64,000 bases of DNA from positions 310,001-374,000 of the forward strand of contig NZ_CP139348.1 in assembly GCF_038561965.1 (NCBI RefSeq), given 5' to 3'. The translations under genes and the position numbers were made by a program. A model generated the notes under the pieces. That model was not told the origin of the DNA, did not search any database, and was given only the letters and a program-made list of their open reading frames with translations. Position 1 is the first letter of the stretch; every line of letters starts with the position of its first letter. Of this stretch, positions 16,401 through 25,150 are shown in pieces. The stretch comes from Stutzerimonas stutzeri. Lineage in GTDB: Bacteria; Pseudomonadota; Gammaproteobacteria; Pseudomonadales; Pseudomonadaceae.

Positions 16401-19400
16401 TGATTCAGATGGACCTGGCGGAAGCTGAGCTGCTGCATGAGGCCGAGTTACTGCTGCGCCAGGGGCTGGCCAATCTCGAGCATGAGCCGCTGGCGCCGAT
16501 CGATGGCGCGCCGGAGTTTCTGGCCAAGGTGCATGCCTTGCACCAAGCAAGGCTGGTGGAAGCCGGTGCCCGTCAGCACAACGACGCGGGTGAGGCTCGC
16601 GACCCAAGCATGATCGCGCTCTTCCTCTCTGAAGGCATGGATATCCTGCTGGACGCCGAAGACTTGCTGCGCAGCTGGCGCGAGCACCCGGCCGAACGTC
16701 AGGAACTTTCGGCTCTGCTACAGGAGCTGACTACGCTCGGGCAGGGCGCGAAGATGGCCGATCTGCCGCAGATGGAGGCTCTGTGCCAGGTGCTGCTGCG
16801 CTTGTATGCGGTGGTCGAGGAGGGCCGGCTAGCGGTCAGTGAGCGATTCTTCGACGACGTCGAGCAGGGCCATGAGGCACTGGTCGGCATGATGGATCAG
16901 GTCGCTGCCGCGCTGCAGGTCAGCGAACAGTCGGAACTGGTCGCGCGGCTTGAGGCACTGCTTGCCGAAGCCATCGACCCGCTGTCGCTGGAGCCGCCGT
17001 TTGAGCAATCGGCGGAACCAGAGCAAATTGCACCCTTGCCCGACGCGCCCTTGGCACTATTGCCAGCCGAAGCCGAAGCCGAAGCCGAAGCCGAAGCCTG
17101 GCCGATGGAAGCGGCACCAACTGACGAAGCGCAGGAAGAGCTTGACCATGAGATGGTCGAGATATTCCTCGATGAAGCCGTCGATCTGATGGAGAGCGCC
17201 GGCCATGCGCTCGATCGTTGGCTCGCCGATCCAGCCAACCAGATGGCGTTGTCGGCACTGCTGCGTGATCTGCATACGCTTAAGGGTGGCGCGCGTATGG
17301 CCGCCATTCGTCCCATCGGCGACTTGGCACATGAGCTCGAATCGCTTTACGAAGGGCTGTCCGACGGCCGCTACGTCTATTCGCAAGAACTCGCCACGCT
17401 GCTGCAGCGGAGCCACGATCATCTGGCCCTGCAGCTTGAGCAGTTGCAGCGGGAACTGCCAATGAGCTGCGCCGACGCACTGATCGAATCGATGCAAGCC
17501 TTTCGCCAGGGCGTCCTGCCGGTATTCGAGCCAGTGGAGGTGTTTGACGATAGCGAGTCGGTTGCTGTCGAAGATCCGTTCGTGATCGAAGGACTGGCTA
17601 CGATCGAGCATGAGGTCGCACAGCCACAGGATGAGCCATCATCCTCCGATTCGCTTGATATTCCTTTGCTGGATATCGACGACGAGCTGGCTAACGCGAA
17701 GGATCAGGAAGAAGAAGCCGTAGCGGAAGAAATTCACGCCATCGATGTGCCGCTTAACGAAGATATCGACGAAATCGAACTCGGCCTTCCGGAGGTGGAC
17801 GAGGCCCCGGCGTCGTTCAAGGATATTTCGAGCCCTGTCCAGAACGAGGTTGAGCGTGATCCCGAGTTGGTGGAGATCTTCCTCGAGGAAGGGTTCGATC
17901 TCATCGAAAGCGCCGCGGGTGGCTTGCAGCGGTGGATGGCGGACGTTAATAACAGCTTTGAACTCGAAGCTCTGCAACGGGATCTGCACACCCTTAAAGG
18001 CGGCGCGCGGATGGCGGATATCCGTGAAATCGGCGATCTGTCCCATGAGCTCGAATTTCTCTACGAAGGGCTGTGTGCCGGTAACTACCGTGCCAGTCCT
18101 GAGTTGTTCGGTCTGCTGCAGGCCTGTCAGGACCGCCTGGCGGAAATGCTCGAGGCCGTTCGAGCCCACCAGCCGGTTCCTTCTGGCGACGCCCTGATTG
18201 AAACGATTCGGCGTTTTCGCAATAACCCCAATGAGCAGCTGAGCATTCCCAATAGCGTTTCGCTGAAGGCGGCTCAGGAAGATGCGCAGGAATCCGCCGA
18301 AGCTGAGATTCTCGACATTTTTGTCGAGGAAGCCGACGACCTGCTGGAGGGAATGGAGTCAGCCCTCGGCCGCTGGGATGCCGGTCGCGAGGATTCGGCG
18401 CCCTTGGCTGACATGCTGCGCGTGCTGCACACGTTGAAGGGCGGTGCGCGCCTGGCTGGTCAGGCCGACCTGGGCAACATGGCTCACGATCTGGAGCAGA
18501 TGCTCGGTGAGGCGCAGCAACAAGGAGCCCCCTGGCCGGATAGCCTGTTTCTCGATGTCCAGCAGGGCTACGACGCACTGCTGAAAGATGTCGAGCAGCT
18601 TCGCGCGAGCCTGGCGAACGAAGGCAACGAAGCATCGCAGCCGGAAGCACCAGACATCGAGCCGCAACTGCCGAGCCAGTCGGTAGCGCTGGCGCAGCCG
18701 ATCGTCGCAGCCAGCGCCCAGCGCGCGCCGAGCAGCAGCCCGGCCAAGGTGTTGCCATTCATTCGGCGTGCGCAACAGGCCGCCCAGGAGGCTGCGGCAC
18801 GACGTGCGCCGCAAGAACTGGTCAAGGTTCCTGCAGACCTCTTGGAAGGTCTGGTCAATCTGGCTGGTGAAACATCGATCTTCCGTGGTCGGGTCGAGCA
18901 GCAGGTTAGTGATGTGGGGTTCACCCTCGGCGAGATGGAAGCAACCATCGAGCGCGTGCGCGACCAGCTACGTCGGTTGGATATCGAAACCCAGGCGCAG
19001 ATTCTCAGTCGTTACCACGCCGAGGCCGAGCGCGCGGGTTATGACGATTTCGATCCGCTGGAAATGGACCGTCACTCGCAGCTGCAGCAGCTTTCGCGTG
19101 CGCTGTTCGAGTCGGCCTCCGACTTGCTCGATCTGAAGGAAACCCTGGCGGCGCGTAACCGTGACGCCGAGACCCTGCTATTGCAGCAGGCGCGGGTCAA
19201 TACCGAGCTTCAGGAAGGGCTCATGCGTACTCGCATGGTGCCTTTCGAGCGGTTGGTCCCGCGTTTGCGCCGTATCGTTCGACAGGTCGCAGGTGAGCTT
19301 GGCAAGCAGGTCGAGTTCATGGTCGGCAACGCCACCGGGGAAATGGACCGCAGCGTTCTCGAGCGAATCGTCGCGCCGCTGGAACACATGCTGCGTAACG

Positions 19401-20659
19401 CCGTTGACCACGGCATCGAAGCGGTCGAGCGGCGTCGCGCTGCCGGCAAGTCCGAGCAGGGCACCATTCGCCTGGATCTGGCCCGTGAGGGCGGCGATAT
19501 CGTTCTGACACTGGCCGATGACGGCGCCGGCATCAATCTTGACGCGGTGCGGCGCAAGGCGATCGAGCGTGGTTTGATGGCAGACGATAGCAGTCTGTCC
19601 GAGCATGAGATTTTGCAATTCATCCTGGAAGCCGGTTTCTCCACGGCGGAGCGCGTCACGCAGATATCCGGACGTGGCGTGGGCATGGATGTGGTGCATT
19701 CGGAGGTCAAGCAGCTTGGCGGTTCGATGACCATCGAATCGACCCTGGGCCAGGGCACGCGCTTCCTGATTCGTCTGCCGTTCACGGTTTCTGTGAACCG
19801 GGCACTGATGGTGTATTCCGGCGAGGATCTGTATGCGATCCCGCTGAATACCATCGAAGGTATCGTGCGTGTCTCGCCTTACGAACTGGAGGCCTATTAC
19901 CAGCCGGACGCGCCGCGGTTCGAATATGCCGGTCAGGCATATGAGCTGCGTTATCTCGGCGATCTCCTGAACAACGGGCAGAAGCCGAAACTGGTGGGGC
20001 AGAGCCTGCCCTTGCCGGTGATCTTGGTCCGTTCGAAAGAGCACAGCGTTGCGGTGCAGGTCGACAGCCTTGCCGGCTCGCGCGAAATCGTGGTGAAAAG
20101 CCTCGGGCTGCAGTTTGCCGGCGTGCATGGTATTTCCGGGGCGACCATTCTCGGTGACGGTCGGGTCGTGGTGATTCTCGACCTGCTGGCGACCATTCGT
20201 GTGCTCCATGCGTATCAGCTCACCCAGCTGCAACAGCCGCGTCTGTTCGATCAGGCGCAGGAGCAGGCTGAGGTGGAAAGCGAGCGGCCGACACTGGTCA
20301 TGGTGGTCGATGATTCGGTCACCGTGCGCAAGGTCACCAGCCGTCTATTGGAGCGCAACGGCATGAACGTGCTGACCGCCAAGGACGGTGTGGATGCCAT
20401 CACGCAACTGCAGGAGCGCAAGCCGGACATCATGCTGCTGGATATCGAGATGCCACGCATGGACGGCTTCGAAGTGGCCACGCTGGTGCGTCACGACGAG
20501 CGTCTCAAGGACCTGCCGATCATCATGATCACCTCGCGTACCGGCGAGAAGCACCGCGATCGTGCACTGAACATTGGCGTTAACGAGTACCTCGGCAAGC
20601 CTTATCAGGAATCGGTGCTTCTCGAGGCCATTCAGCGACTGGTCCATGCCGATGTCTGA
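13466..20659 (+). CDS. chpA: ChpA, hybrid chemotaxis histidine kinase with multiple Hpt domains
   Basis: The start chosen at 13466 (MGDRHDYVALEW) has GCGGAG at optimal distance and gives 2397 residues, near the 2472 I recall for PAO1. An ATG at 13451 is the alternative. Histidine phosphotransfer sites read H49 (HQVHG), H792, H947, H1270, H1508 and H1655 (all HTLKG). A degenerate copy has T1089 at the His position (LTTLGQGAKMADL), and a further non-His module lies near residues 160-210. Then follow dimerisation and ATPase domains (N1978 in LRNAVDHGIEA, GRGVGMD), a CheW domain, and a receiver with D2326. It phosphorylates PilG and PilH. Acidic linkers separate the Hpt modules, one built of AE repeats. 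Confidence 0.96.
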   Translation: MGDRHDYVALEWVKGEIAETLKQARQALEAFVENPQDSTRMRFCLTYVHQVHGTLQMVEFFGAALLAEEMEQLARALLDERVTNQGEALEVMMQAILQLPAYLDRIQSARRDLPMVVLPLLNDLRAARGEKLLSETSLFSPDLSGRTPALSQESVERLRTNELPALLRKLRQMLQVALVGVIRNQDLPTNLGYMARVFARLEMLCKDAPLAALWQIASGMVEGLASGEVTNGTSVRTLLRQVDKQLKRLVEEGVDGLNQAAPDELIKNLLFYVAKAAGQTPRIQSLKQQYRLDEALPDSAVVDQERAQLAGPDRGAMRSVVAALCEELVRVKDSLDLFVRSDRKVIGDLAGLEVPLKQIADTLAVLGFAQPRKIVLDQIVLVQSVAQGQQAPDDAVLMDIAGALLYVEATLAGMVGGPVEERNEASHLPTTDVAQIHQLVIREARNGLEQAKDAIIEFIASQWNHEHLARVPELLTQVRGGLAMIPLERAAALLQACNGYIQDQLLARKAVPDWQSLDTLADAITSVEYYLERLSEDCGTQGDLILDVAEESLQNLGYSLGRAQPNQSEAAPAAVALVDPLDEIEVLPEEPDATLDAFDFAPAAEEAFQTFAQPELADEPQLQSGTHAESQASAEEAEAGADWVMDDLSSEEDIVFSLPEDVQLSDTPAVVVDEEPSLSDWSEAQVAELDLPDVTLPDYCEPEPSPLAESKPELSLEQVMAAPVAAINPPAQNVPPSLLPPPEGEEPVDEDLLEVFIEEAAEVLETIGEQLPRWFADTEDKEALGEVRRAFHTLKGSGRMVRALIIGELAWSVENLLNRVLDRSIQVTDSLKQVVNEVVALMPALVDEFAAKAQRQRDDVDQLAAAAHALAKGQPALLSQPAETPAAPVEESMQAALLADDDALDPQLLEIFRNEAEAHLTTLVSFLADCAQRLPQPITDALQRALHTLKGSAHMAGILPVAEIATPLEKMVKEFKTNLIQMDLAEAELLHEAELLLRQGLANLEHEPLAPIDGAPEFLAKVHALHQARLVEAGARQHNDAGEARDPSMIALFLSEGMDILLDAEDLLRSWREHPAERQELSALLQELTTLGQGAKMADLPQMEALCQVLLRLYAVVEEGRLAVSERFFDDVEQGHEALVGMMDQVAAALQVSEQSELVARLEALLAEAIDPLSLEPPFEQSAEPEQIAPLPDAPLALLPAEAEAEAEAEAWPMEAAPTDEAQEELDHEMVEIFLDEAVDLMESAGHALDRWLADPANQMALSALLRDLHTLKGGARMAAIRPIGDLAHELESLYEGLSDGRYVYSQELATLLQRSHDHLALQLEQLQRELPMSCADALIESMQAFRQGVLPVFEPVEVFDDSESVAVEDPFVIEGLATIEHEVAQPQDEPSSSDSLDIPLLDIDDELANAKDQEEEAVAEEIHAIDVPLNEDIDEIELGLPEVDEAPASFKDISSPVQNEVERDPELVEIFLEEGFDLIESAAGGLQRWMADVNNSFELEALQRDLHTLKGGARMADIREIGDLSHELEFLYEGLCAGNYRASPELFGLLQACQDRLAEMLEAVRAHQPVPSGDALIETIRRFRNNPNEQLSIPNSVSLKAAQEDAQESAEAEILDIFVEEADDLLEGMESALGRWDAGREDSAPLADMLRVLHTLKGGARLAGQADLGNMAHDLEQMLGEAQQQGAPWPDSLFLDVQQGYDALLKDVEQLRASLANEGNEASQPEAPDIEPQLPSQSVALAQPIVAASAQRAPSSSPAKVLPFIRRAQQAAQEAAARRAPQELVKVPADLLEGLVNLAGETSIFRGRVEQQVSDVGFTLGEMEATIERVRDQLRRLDIETQAQILSRYHAEAERAGYDDFDPLEMDRHSQLQQLSRALFESASDLLDLKETLAARNRDAETLLLQQARVNTELQEGLMRTRMVPFERLVPRLRRIVRQVAGELGKQVEFMVGNATGEMDRSVLERIVAPLEHMLRNAVDHGIEAVERRRAAGKSEQGTIRLDLAREGGDIVLTLADDGAGINLDAVRRKAIERGLMADDSSLSEHEILQFILEAGFSTAERVTQISGRGVGMDVVHSEVKQLGGSMTIESTLGQGTRFLIRLPFTVSVNRALMVYSGEDLYAIPLNTIEGIVRVSPYELEAYYQPDAPRFEYAGQAYELRYLGDLLNNGQKPKLVGQSLPLPVILVRSKEHSVAVQVDSLAGSREIVVKSLGLQFAGVHGISGATILGDGRVVVILDLLATIRVLHAYQLTQLQQPRLFDQAQEQAEVESERPTLVMVVDDSVTVRKVTSRLLERNGMNVLTAKDGVDAITQLQERKPDIMLLDIEMPRMDGFEVATLVRHDERLKDLPIIMITSRTGEKHRDRALNIGVNEYLGKPYQESVLLEAIQRLVHADV
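17066..17098 (+). repeat. In-frame GCCGAA microsatellite in chpA
   Basis: Five tandem copies of GCCGAA plus a final GCC encode an Ala-Glu run inside the linker that precedes the Hpt domain of H1270. Six-base units keep the frame whatever the copy number, so slippage would change linker length without knocking out the kinase. Confidence 0.9.
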
Positions 20660-21704
20660 AGTCCTCTGCGCGCGCATCGCGGTACTTGCCGATACCTCGC
20701 TGCAGCGCCACGTGCTCCAGCAGGCTCTGACGGGCAGCGGTTATCAGGTGGTACTGAACAATGATCCGGCGCGTCTGGAACCTGCCGATCTGGATCGCAC
20801 CGAGGCTGACCTCTGGCTGGTCGATCTGGCACAGACTGAAGATTCTCCGCTGGTGGATGCGCTGCTTGAGCGAGACACCACACGGGTGCTGTTCGGCGAA
20901 GGGCGTGCGCCGGAGCGGCACTCGGAATTCTATCCGCGCTGGGAACGCAGCCTGTTTAGCAAGCTAAAGCGCCTGGTGGGCGATCCGTCGCGCGCAGTGG
21001 GCCCGCGTCTGGACGTGCTTCAGGGCGAAGGGCAGCGCCCGGAACGCCTGACCCTGCCTCCGCTATTGGCCGATACCGCCTTGCTGGCCGGTGAGTCAGC
21101 TAACCAGGTATGGCTGCTGGCGGCTTCGTTGGGTGGTCCGGAGGCAGTGAAGGCCTTCCTCGATGCGTTGCCCGGCGGCCTGCCGGTGGGTTTCATCTAT
21201 GCCCAGCATATCGAAGCCAGTTTCGAATCGGCGCTATCCCAGGCCGTCGGACGGCATAGCCAGTGGCAGGTCCGCCAGGTTCGCCCCGGCGAGCCAGTGC
21301 GTTGCGGGGAAGTGATCATTGCGCCCATCGCCGAGGAGCTTGGTTTCGAGGCGGATGGCAGCACCCGCCTGAACGGTCGCTGTTGGCCGGAGCCGTACAG
21401 CCCATCCATCGATCAGATGATGCTGAATCTGGCCCAGCAGTTCGGCGAGCGCTGCGGCGTTATCGCCTTCAGTGGCATGGGTAGCGACGGCAGTGCCGCG
21501 GCCGCCTATGTCCTGCGCCAGGGCGGCAGGGTGTGGACTCAGCGCGCTGATTCCTGCGCCTGCTCGAGCATGCCGGATAACCTTCGGGAGGGCGGCTACA
21601 GCTCTTACAGCGGAGATCCGCGCGAGCTGGCCCAGGCATTGGTCAATCATTTGGTTAATCAGGTCGGCATGCCCGCCACGCCTTTTCAACGGGATAACTC
21701 ATGA
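20652..21704 (+). CDS. chpB: ChpB, CheB-type methylesterase of the Chp system
   Basis: The protein is 350 residues from the ATG at 20652 (MSEVLCARIAVLAD), which overlaps the end of chpA by eight bases. An ATG two codons earlier is possible. The N-terminal half resembles a degenerate receiver without the phosphoacceptor pattern. The C-terminal half is a CheB esterase: the catalytic Ser lies in LLAASLGGPEAVKAF (Leu replaces the usual Thr of S-T-G-G), His in YAQHIEAS, and Asp in FSGMGSDGSAAA. It should remove methyl groups from PilJ. Overlap with chpA and chpC shows one translationally coupled unit. Confidence 0.92.
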   Translation: MSEVLCARIAVLADTSLQRHVLQQALTGSGYQVVLNNDPARLEPADLDRTEADLWLVDLAQTEDSPLVDALLERDTTRVLFGEGRAPERHSEFYPRWERSLFSKLKRLVGDPSRAVGPRLDVLQGEGQRPERLTLPPLLADTALLAGESANQVWLLAASLGGPEAVKAFLDALPGGLPVGFIYAQHIEASFESALSQAVGRHSQWQVRQVRPGEPVRCGEVIIAPIAEELGFEADGSTRLNGRCWPEPYSPSIDQMMLNLAQQFGERCGVIAFSGMGSDGSAAAAYVLRQGGRVWTQRADSCACSSMPDNLREGGYSSYSGDPRELAQALVNHLVNQVGMPATPFQRDNS

Positions 21705-22171
21705 GTCAGATGGTCGTTTCTCAGGATGCGGAAAGCCTCACCGGGCTGCTGATGCCTCTCGCCGATCGCATGTTGCTGATGCCCAACGTGGCGGTCGCCG
21801 AGTTGATACCCTATCGCGCCCCACAGCCGGTGCAGGGCATGCCAGCATGGTTTCTCGGGCAGGTGCAGTGGCGCGACCTGACTCTGCCGCTGCTCTCGTT
21901 CGAAGCCGCGTCCAGCGGCCAGGCGCAGCCGGTGAGCAGCACGGCCCGGGTGGCCGTTCTCAATGCGGTTGGCGGGCGCGATCACGTGAAGTTCATCGCG
22001 CTGCTGGTGCAGGGCATTCCGCACTCGATCAAGGTTGACGCCAGCCTGGCGCGCGCGGATGTGACGCTTGCGCCTTTGGAGTTGGATGCCGTCAACCTTG
22101 GTGACGTGCAGGCGCGTATCCCTGATCTGATCGGCCTGGAACAGAAGCTCGCCGATGCTGGCCTGATCTGA
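21701..22171 (+). CDS. chpC: ChpC, CheW-like adaptor
   Basis: A 156-residue CheW-domain protein whose ATG overlaps the chpB stop (ATGA). The strand LLMPLADRMLLMPNVAVAEL, the segment GQVQWRDLTLPLLSFE, and a C-terminal region replacing the canonical GIVNLRG motif resemble PAO1 ChpC. It probably couples an additional receptor to ChpA. It is the last gene of the operon here. The chpD and chpE genes that follow it in P. aeruginosa are absent and rsmE comes next on the opposite strand. Confidence 0.9.
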   Translation: MSQMVVSQDAESLTGLLMPLADRMLLMPNVAVAELIPYRAPQPVQGMPAWFLGQVQWRDLTLPLLSFEAASSGQAQPVSSTARVAVLNAVGGRDHVKFIALLVQGIPHSIKVDASLARADVTLAPLELDAVNLGDVQARIPDLIGLEQKLADAGLI

Positions 22172-22195
22172 TAGCAGCTGTTTGCTAGCGTTCTT

Positions 22196-22912
22196 TTAGA
22201 AATCTCCCCACAGCTGCTGCGCCACGCTCAAGGCCACTACTGGAGCGGTCTCGGTGCGCAGCACCCGCGGGCCGAGCCTAGCGGGCAGGAACCCCCGCGC
22301 GGCAGCCTGTTCGACTTCGCTTTCGCTCAAACCGCCTTCCGGGCCAATGAGAAACGCCAGCGTCTGCGGCTTCGCATGGCTTGCCAGCGGCTCGGCCACC
22401 GGGTGCAGCACCAATTTCAGGTCGGCTTTGACGGTCAGCCAGTCGTGCAGGCCGATGGGCGAGTGGATCAACGGCAGGACCGAACGGCCGCATTGCTCGC
22501 AGGCACTGATCGCGATCTGCCGCCAGTGGGCCAGACGTTTGTCCGCGCGCTCGTCGTTGAGGCGAACCTCGCAGCGCTCGCTGATGATCGGTGTGATCTG
22601 CGCGACGCCCAGCTCGGTGGCTTTCTGGATTGCCCAATCCATCCGTTCCCCACGCGACAGCCCCTGGCCCAAATGTATTTGCAGCGCCGATTCCGGCATG
22701 CCGTTCAGGCGCTCGTGCAGTTGGACAGTGACGGCCTTTTTGCCGACCTCCACCAGTTCGCCGCGGAACTCGTCGCCGCTGCCGTCGAACAGCTGCACCG
22801 CGCTGCCAGCCGAAAGCCGCAGCACCCGACTGATGTAATGGGCCGATGCTTCGGGCAGTGGATGCTGGCCGAGAGAAAGCGGTGCGTCGATAAAGAAGCG
22901 GGATAGGCGCAT
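22196..22912 (-). CDS. rsmE: 16S rRNA (uracil-1498-N3)-methyltransferase RsmE
   Basis: A 238-residue SPOUT-class methyltransferase. The knotted S-adenosylmethionine site is FLIGPEGGLSESEVEQA followed by LGPRVLRTETAPVVAL. The N-terminal PUA-like part begins MRLSRFFIDAPL. It modifies U1498 of 16S rRNA. It converges on chpC, with 24 bases between stops that hold only a weak TAGCA/TGCTA stem with a TTCTTTT tail. It is co-directional with bioA, 92 bases upstream, as in PAO1. Confidence 0.97.
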   Translation of the reverse strand: MRLSRFFIDAPLSLGQHPLPEASAHYISRVLRLSAGSAVQLFDGSGDEFRGELVEVGKKAVTVQLHERLNGMPESALQIHLGQGLSRGERMDWAIQKATELGVAQITPIISERCEVRLNDERADKRLAHWRQIAISACEQCGRSVLPLIHSPIGLHDWLTVKADLKLVLHPVAEPLASHAKPQTLAFLIGPEGGLSESEVEQAAARGFLPARLGPRVLRTETAPVVALSVAQQLWGDF

Positions 22913-23004
22913 AGGGCAGCTACAGGCAAAAAGTCGGGGACGACAAGTCTAAAGCATCGGCGGCCCAGCTCGCAGGCCGCCTCGCTTCGAGACGGTGGTC
23001 AGTG

Positions 23005-24408
23005 TCAGCCCGGATCGCGGAACCCTGGGTAGTGGTCGCTTGGCACGGATACCGACGCTTCTCGCGTGGCGATGTCGATGCCTTCGGTGGCGACAGCGGC
23101 GAGAAAGTCGATCTGCTCCTCGGTGATGCAATACGGCGGCAGGAAATACACCACGCTGCCGAGCGGACGTAACAACGCACCGCGCTCCAATGCATGCTGA
23201 TAGACCTTCAGCCCACGGCGTTCCTGCCAGGGGTATGCGGTGCGACTGGACTTGTCCTGAACCAGTTCGATGGCCAGCGCCATACCGGTCTGGCGGACCT
23301 CGGCGACGTGCGGATGGTCCACCAGATGCGCGGTCGCGCTGGCCATGCGTGCTGCCAGCGCCTTGTTCGCTTCGATGACATTGTCTTCGGCGAAGATATC
23401 CAGGGTCGCCAGTGCCGCGGCGCAGGCCAGCGGATTGCCGGTGTAGGTGTGCGAGTGGAGGAAGGCCCGCAGCGTTGAGTAGTCGTCGTAGAACGCCTGG
23501 TACATCCGGTCCGTGGTGAGCACGGCGGCCATGGGCAGATAGCCGCCCGTCAGGGCCTTGGACAGGCAGAGAAAGTCCGGCGTGATGCCGGCCTGCTCGC
23601 AGGCGAACATGGTGCCGGTGCGACCGAAGCCAACGGCGATCTCGTCGTGAATGAGGTGGACTTCGTAGCGGTCGCAGGCCTCGCGTAGCAGCTTGAGATA
23701 GACCGGGTGATACATGCGCATGCCACCAGCACCCTGGATCAGCGGTTCGACGATCACTGCGGCGATATCCTGATGATGCTCGGCCAGGGTTCGTTCCATG
23801 TGCCCGAACATGTACCGCGAATGTTCCTCCCAGCTCACGCCCTCCGGGCGCAGGTAGCAATCCGGGCTCGGCACCTTGAAAGTGTCCAGCAGCAGCGGCT
23901 TGTAGGTATCGGTGAAGAGCGCGACGTCGCCCACCGACATCGCCGCGACGGTTTCGCCGTGGTAGCTGTTGGTCAGCGTGACGAAGCGCTGTTTGCGCTC
24001 GCGGCCGCTGTTACGCCAGTAGTGGAAGCTCATCTTCAGCGCCACTTCGATGCCGGTCGAGCCGTTGTCGGTGTAGAAGACGCGATCCAGCCCGGCCGGC
24101 GTCAGCGCGACCAGCCGCTCCGACAGCTCCACCACCGGCTGATGACTGAAGCCGGCAAGCATCACGTGCTCAAGCTGATCGACCTGGTCCTTGATGCGCT
24201 GGTTGATGCGCGGATTGGCGTGGCCGAACACGTTGACCCACCAGGAGCTGACCGCATCGAGGTAGCGCTTGCCGTCGAAGTCCTCAAGCCACACGCCGTC
24301 GCCGCGGCGGATGGGGATCACCGGCAACTGTTCGTGATCTTTCATCTGAGTGCAGGGGTGCCAAAGCACGGCGAGGTCGCGTTGCATCCAGCTGTCGTTC
24401 AGGCTCAT
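23005..24408 (-). CDS. bioA: Adenosylmethionine-8-amino-7-oxononanoate aminotransferase BioA
   Basis: A 467-residue class III pyridoxal-phosphate aminotransferase in biotin synthesis. It makes 7,8-diaminononanoate using S-adenosylmethionine as amino donor. The PLP lysine is K284 (CLSKALTGGYLP), with D255 in LIHDEIAVGFGRTG, and the N-terminal LWHPCTQMKDH block is typical of BioA. Length is slightly above the usual 430 because of a C-terminal tail after TEGIDIA. It is not in a bioBFHCD cluster. This isolated position beside rsmE is the same as in P. aeruginosa. Confidence 0.96.
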   Translation of the reverse strand: MSLNDSWMQRDLAVLWHPCTQMKDHEQLPVIPIRRGDGVWLEDFDGKRYLDAVSSWWVNVFGHANPRINQRIKDQVDQLEHVMLAGFSHQPVVELSERLVALTPAGLDRVFYTDNGSTGIEVALKMSFHYWRNSGRERKQRFVTLTNSYHGETVAAMSVGDVALFTDTYKPLLLDTFKVPSPDCYLRPEGVSWEEHSRYMFGHMERTLAEHHQDIAAVIVEPLIQGAGGMRMYHPVYLKLLREACDRYEVHLIHDEIAVGFGRTGTMFACEQAGITPDFLCLSKALTGGYLPMAAVLTTDRMYQAFYDDYSTLRAFLHSHTYTGNPLACAAALATLDIFAEDNVIEANKALAARMASATAHLVDHPHVAEVRQTGMALAIELVQDKSSRTAYPWQERRGLKVYQHALERGALLRPLGSVVYFLPPYCITEEQIDFLAAVATEGIDIATREASVSVPSDHYPGFRDPG

Positions 24409-24570
24409 CGTTACTCCTTCGCATTGAGTCGCGAAGCCTAGCAGAACTGACGGCGGCGGCTCGATGCGATCAGTTATCGATTTGCTCGATGTTTCAAAGC
24501 GAAAAAATTCGCTCTATTCCGATAGGTAACCAGCTAGTCTGCTAGGCCTGAAATCTGAAGGACGGATTCG

Positions 24571-25125
24571 ATGCGCTGGCGAAACTCCTCCACCCACTAT
24601 GGGCTGACCAGTATTGCGTTGCACTGGCTGGTCGCTTTGGCCGTGTTCGGTTTGTTCGGTCTGGGCTTCTGGATGGTCGGGCTGACCTACTACAGCAGCT
24701 GGTATCGCACCGCGCCGGACCTGCACAAGAGCATCGGCGTCGTGTTGTTTTCGATCATGCTGCTGCGGGTGCTCTGGCGTTTCGTCAGTCCAGCCCCGGC
24801 ACCGCTCGCAAGCCAGGGGCGGCTGACCCAGGTGGCCGCCAAGCTCGGTCACCGGCTGCTCTATGTCGGGCTTTTCGTAGTGATGACCTCCGGCTACCTG
24901 ATATCCACTGCCGATGGTCGACCGATTAGTGTGTTCGGCCTTTTCGACGTGCCAGCGCTGATTACGTCCATTCCTAGCCAGGCCGACATTTCCGGGTTGA
25001 TCCATGAGTACGCCGCTTGGGCATTGGTGATCTTCGCCGTCGTACATGCCTGCGCTGCGCTCAAACATCATTTCATCGACCGCGACGCGACGCTCAAGCG
25101 GATGCTCGGTCGTAATGCCGGTTAA
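24571..25125 (+). CDS. Cytochrome b561 family protein
   Basis: A 184-residue inner-membrane protein with four hydrophobic helices. Heme-ligand candidates are the histidines in SIALHWLVALAVF, RTAPDLHKSIGV, LGHRLLYVGLF and FAVVHACAALKHH. The fold matches prokaryotic b561 proteins, which shuttle electrons between ubiquinol and an acceptor such as superoxide. It precedes yceI by 25 bases, the same pairing as yceJ-yceI in E. coli, so one transcript is likely. The 162 bases upstream, between bioA and this start, hold the divergent promoters. Confidence 0.92.
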   Translation: MRWRNSSTHYGLTSIALHWLVALAVFGLFGLGFWMVGLTYYSSWYRTAPDLHKSIGVVLFSIMLLRVLWRFVSPAPAPLASQGRLTQVAAKLGHRLLYVGLFVVMTSGYLISTADGRPISVFGLFDVPALITSIPSQADISGLIHEYAAWALVIFAVVHACAALKHHFIDRDATLKRMLGRNAG

Positions 25126-25150
25126 TCACCATCCGATAGGAGACTCATCG

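Noticed and set aside
22172..22200. A stem TAGCA/TGCTA followed by TTCTTTT as a terminator between chpC and rsmE.
   Set aside because: The stem is only five AT-rich base pairs. Too weak to call as a terminator.
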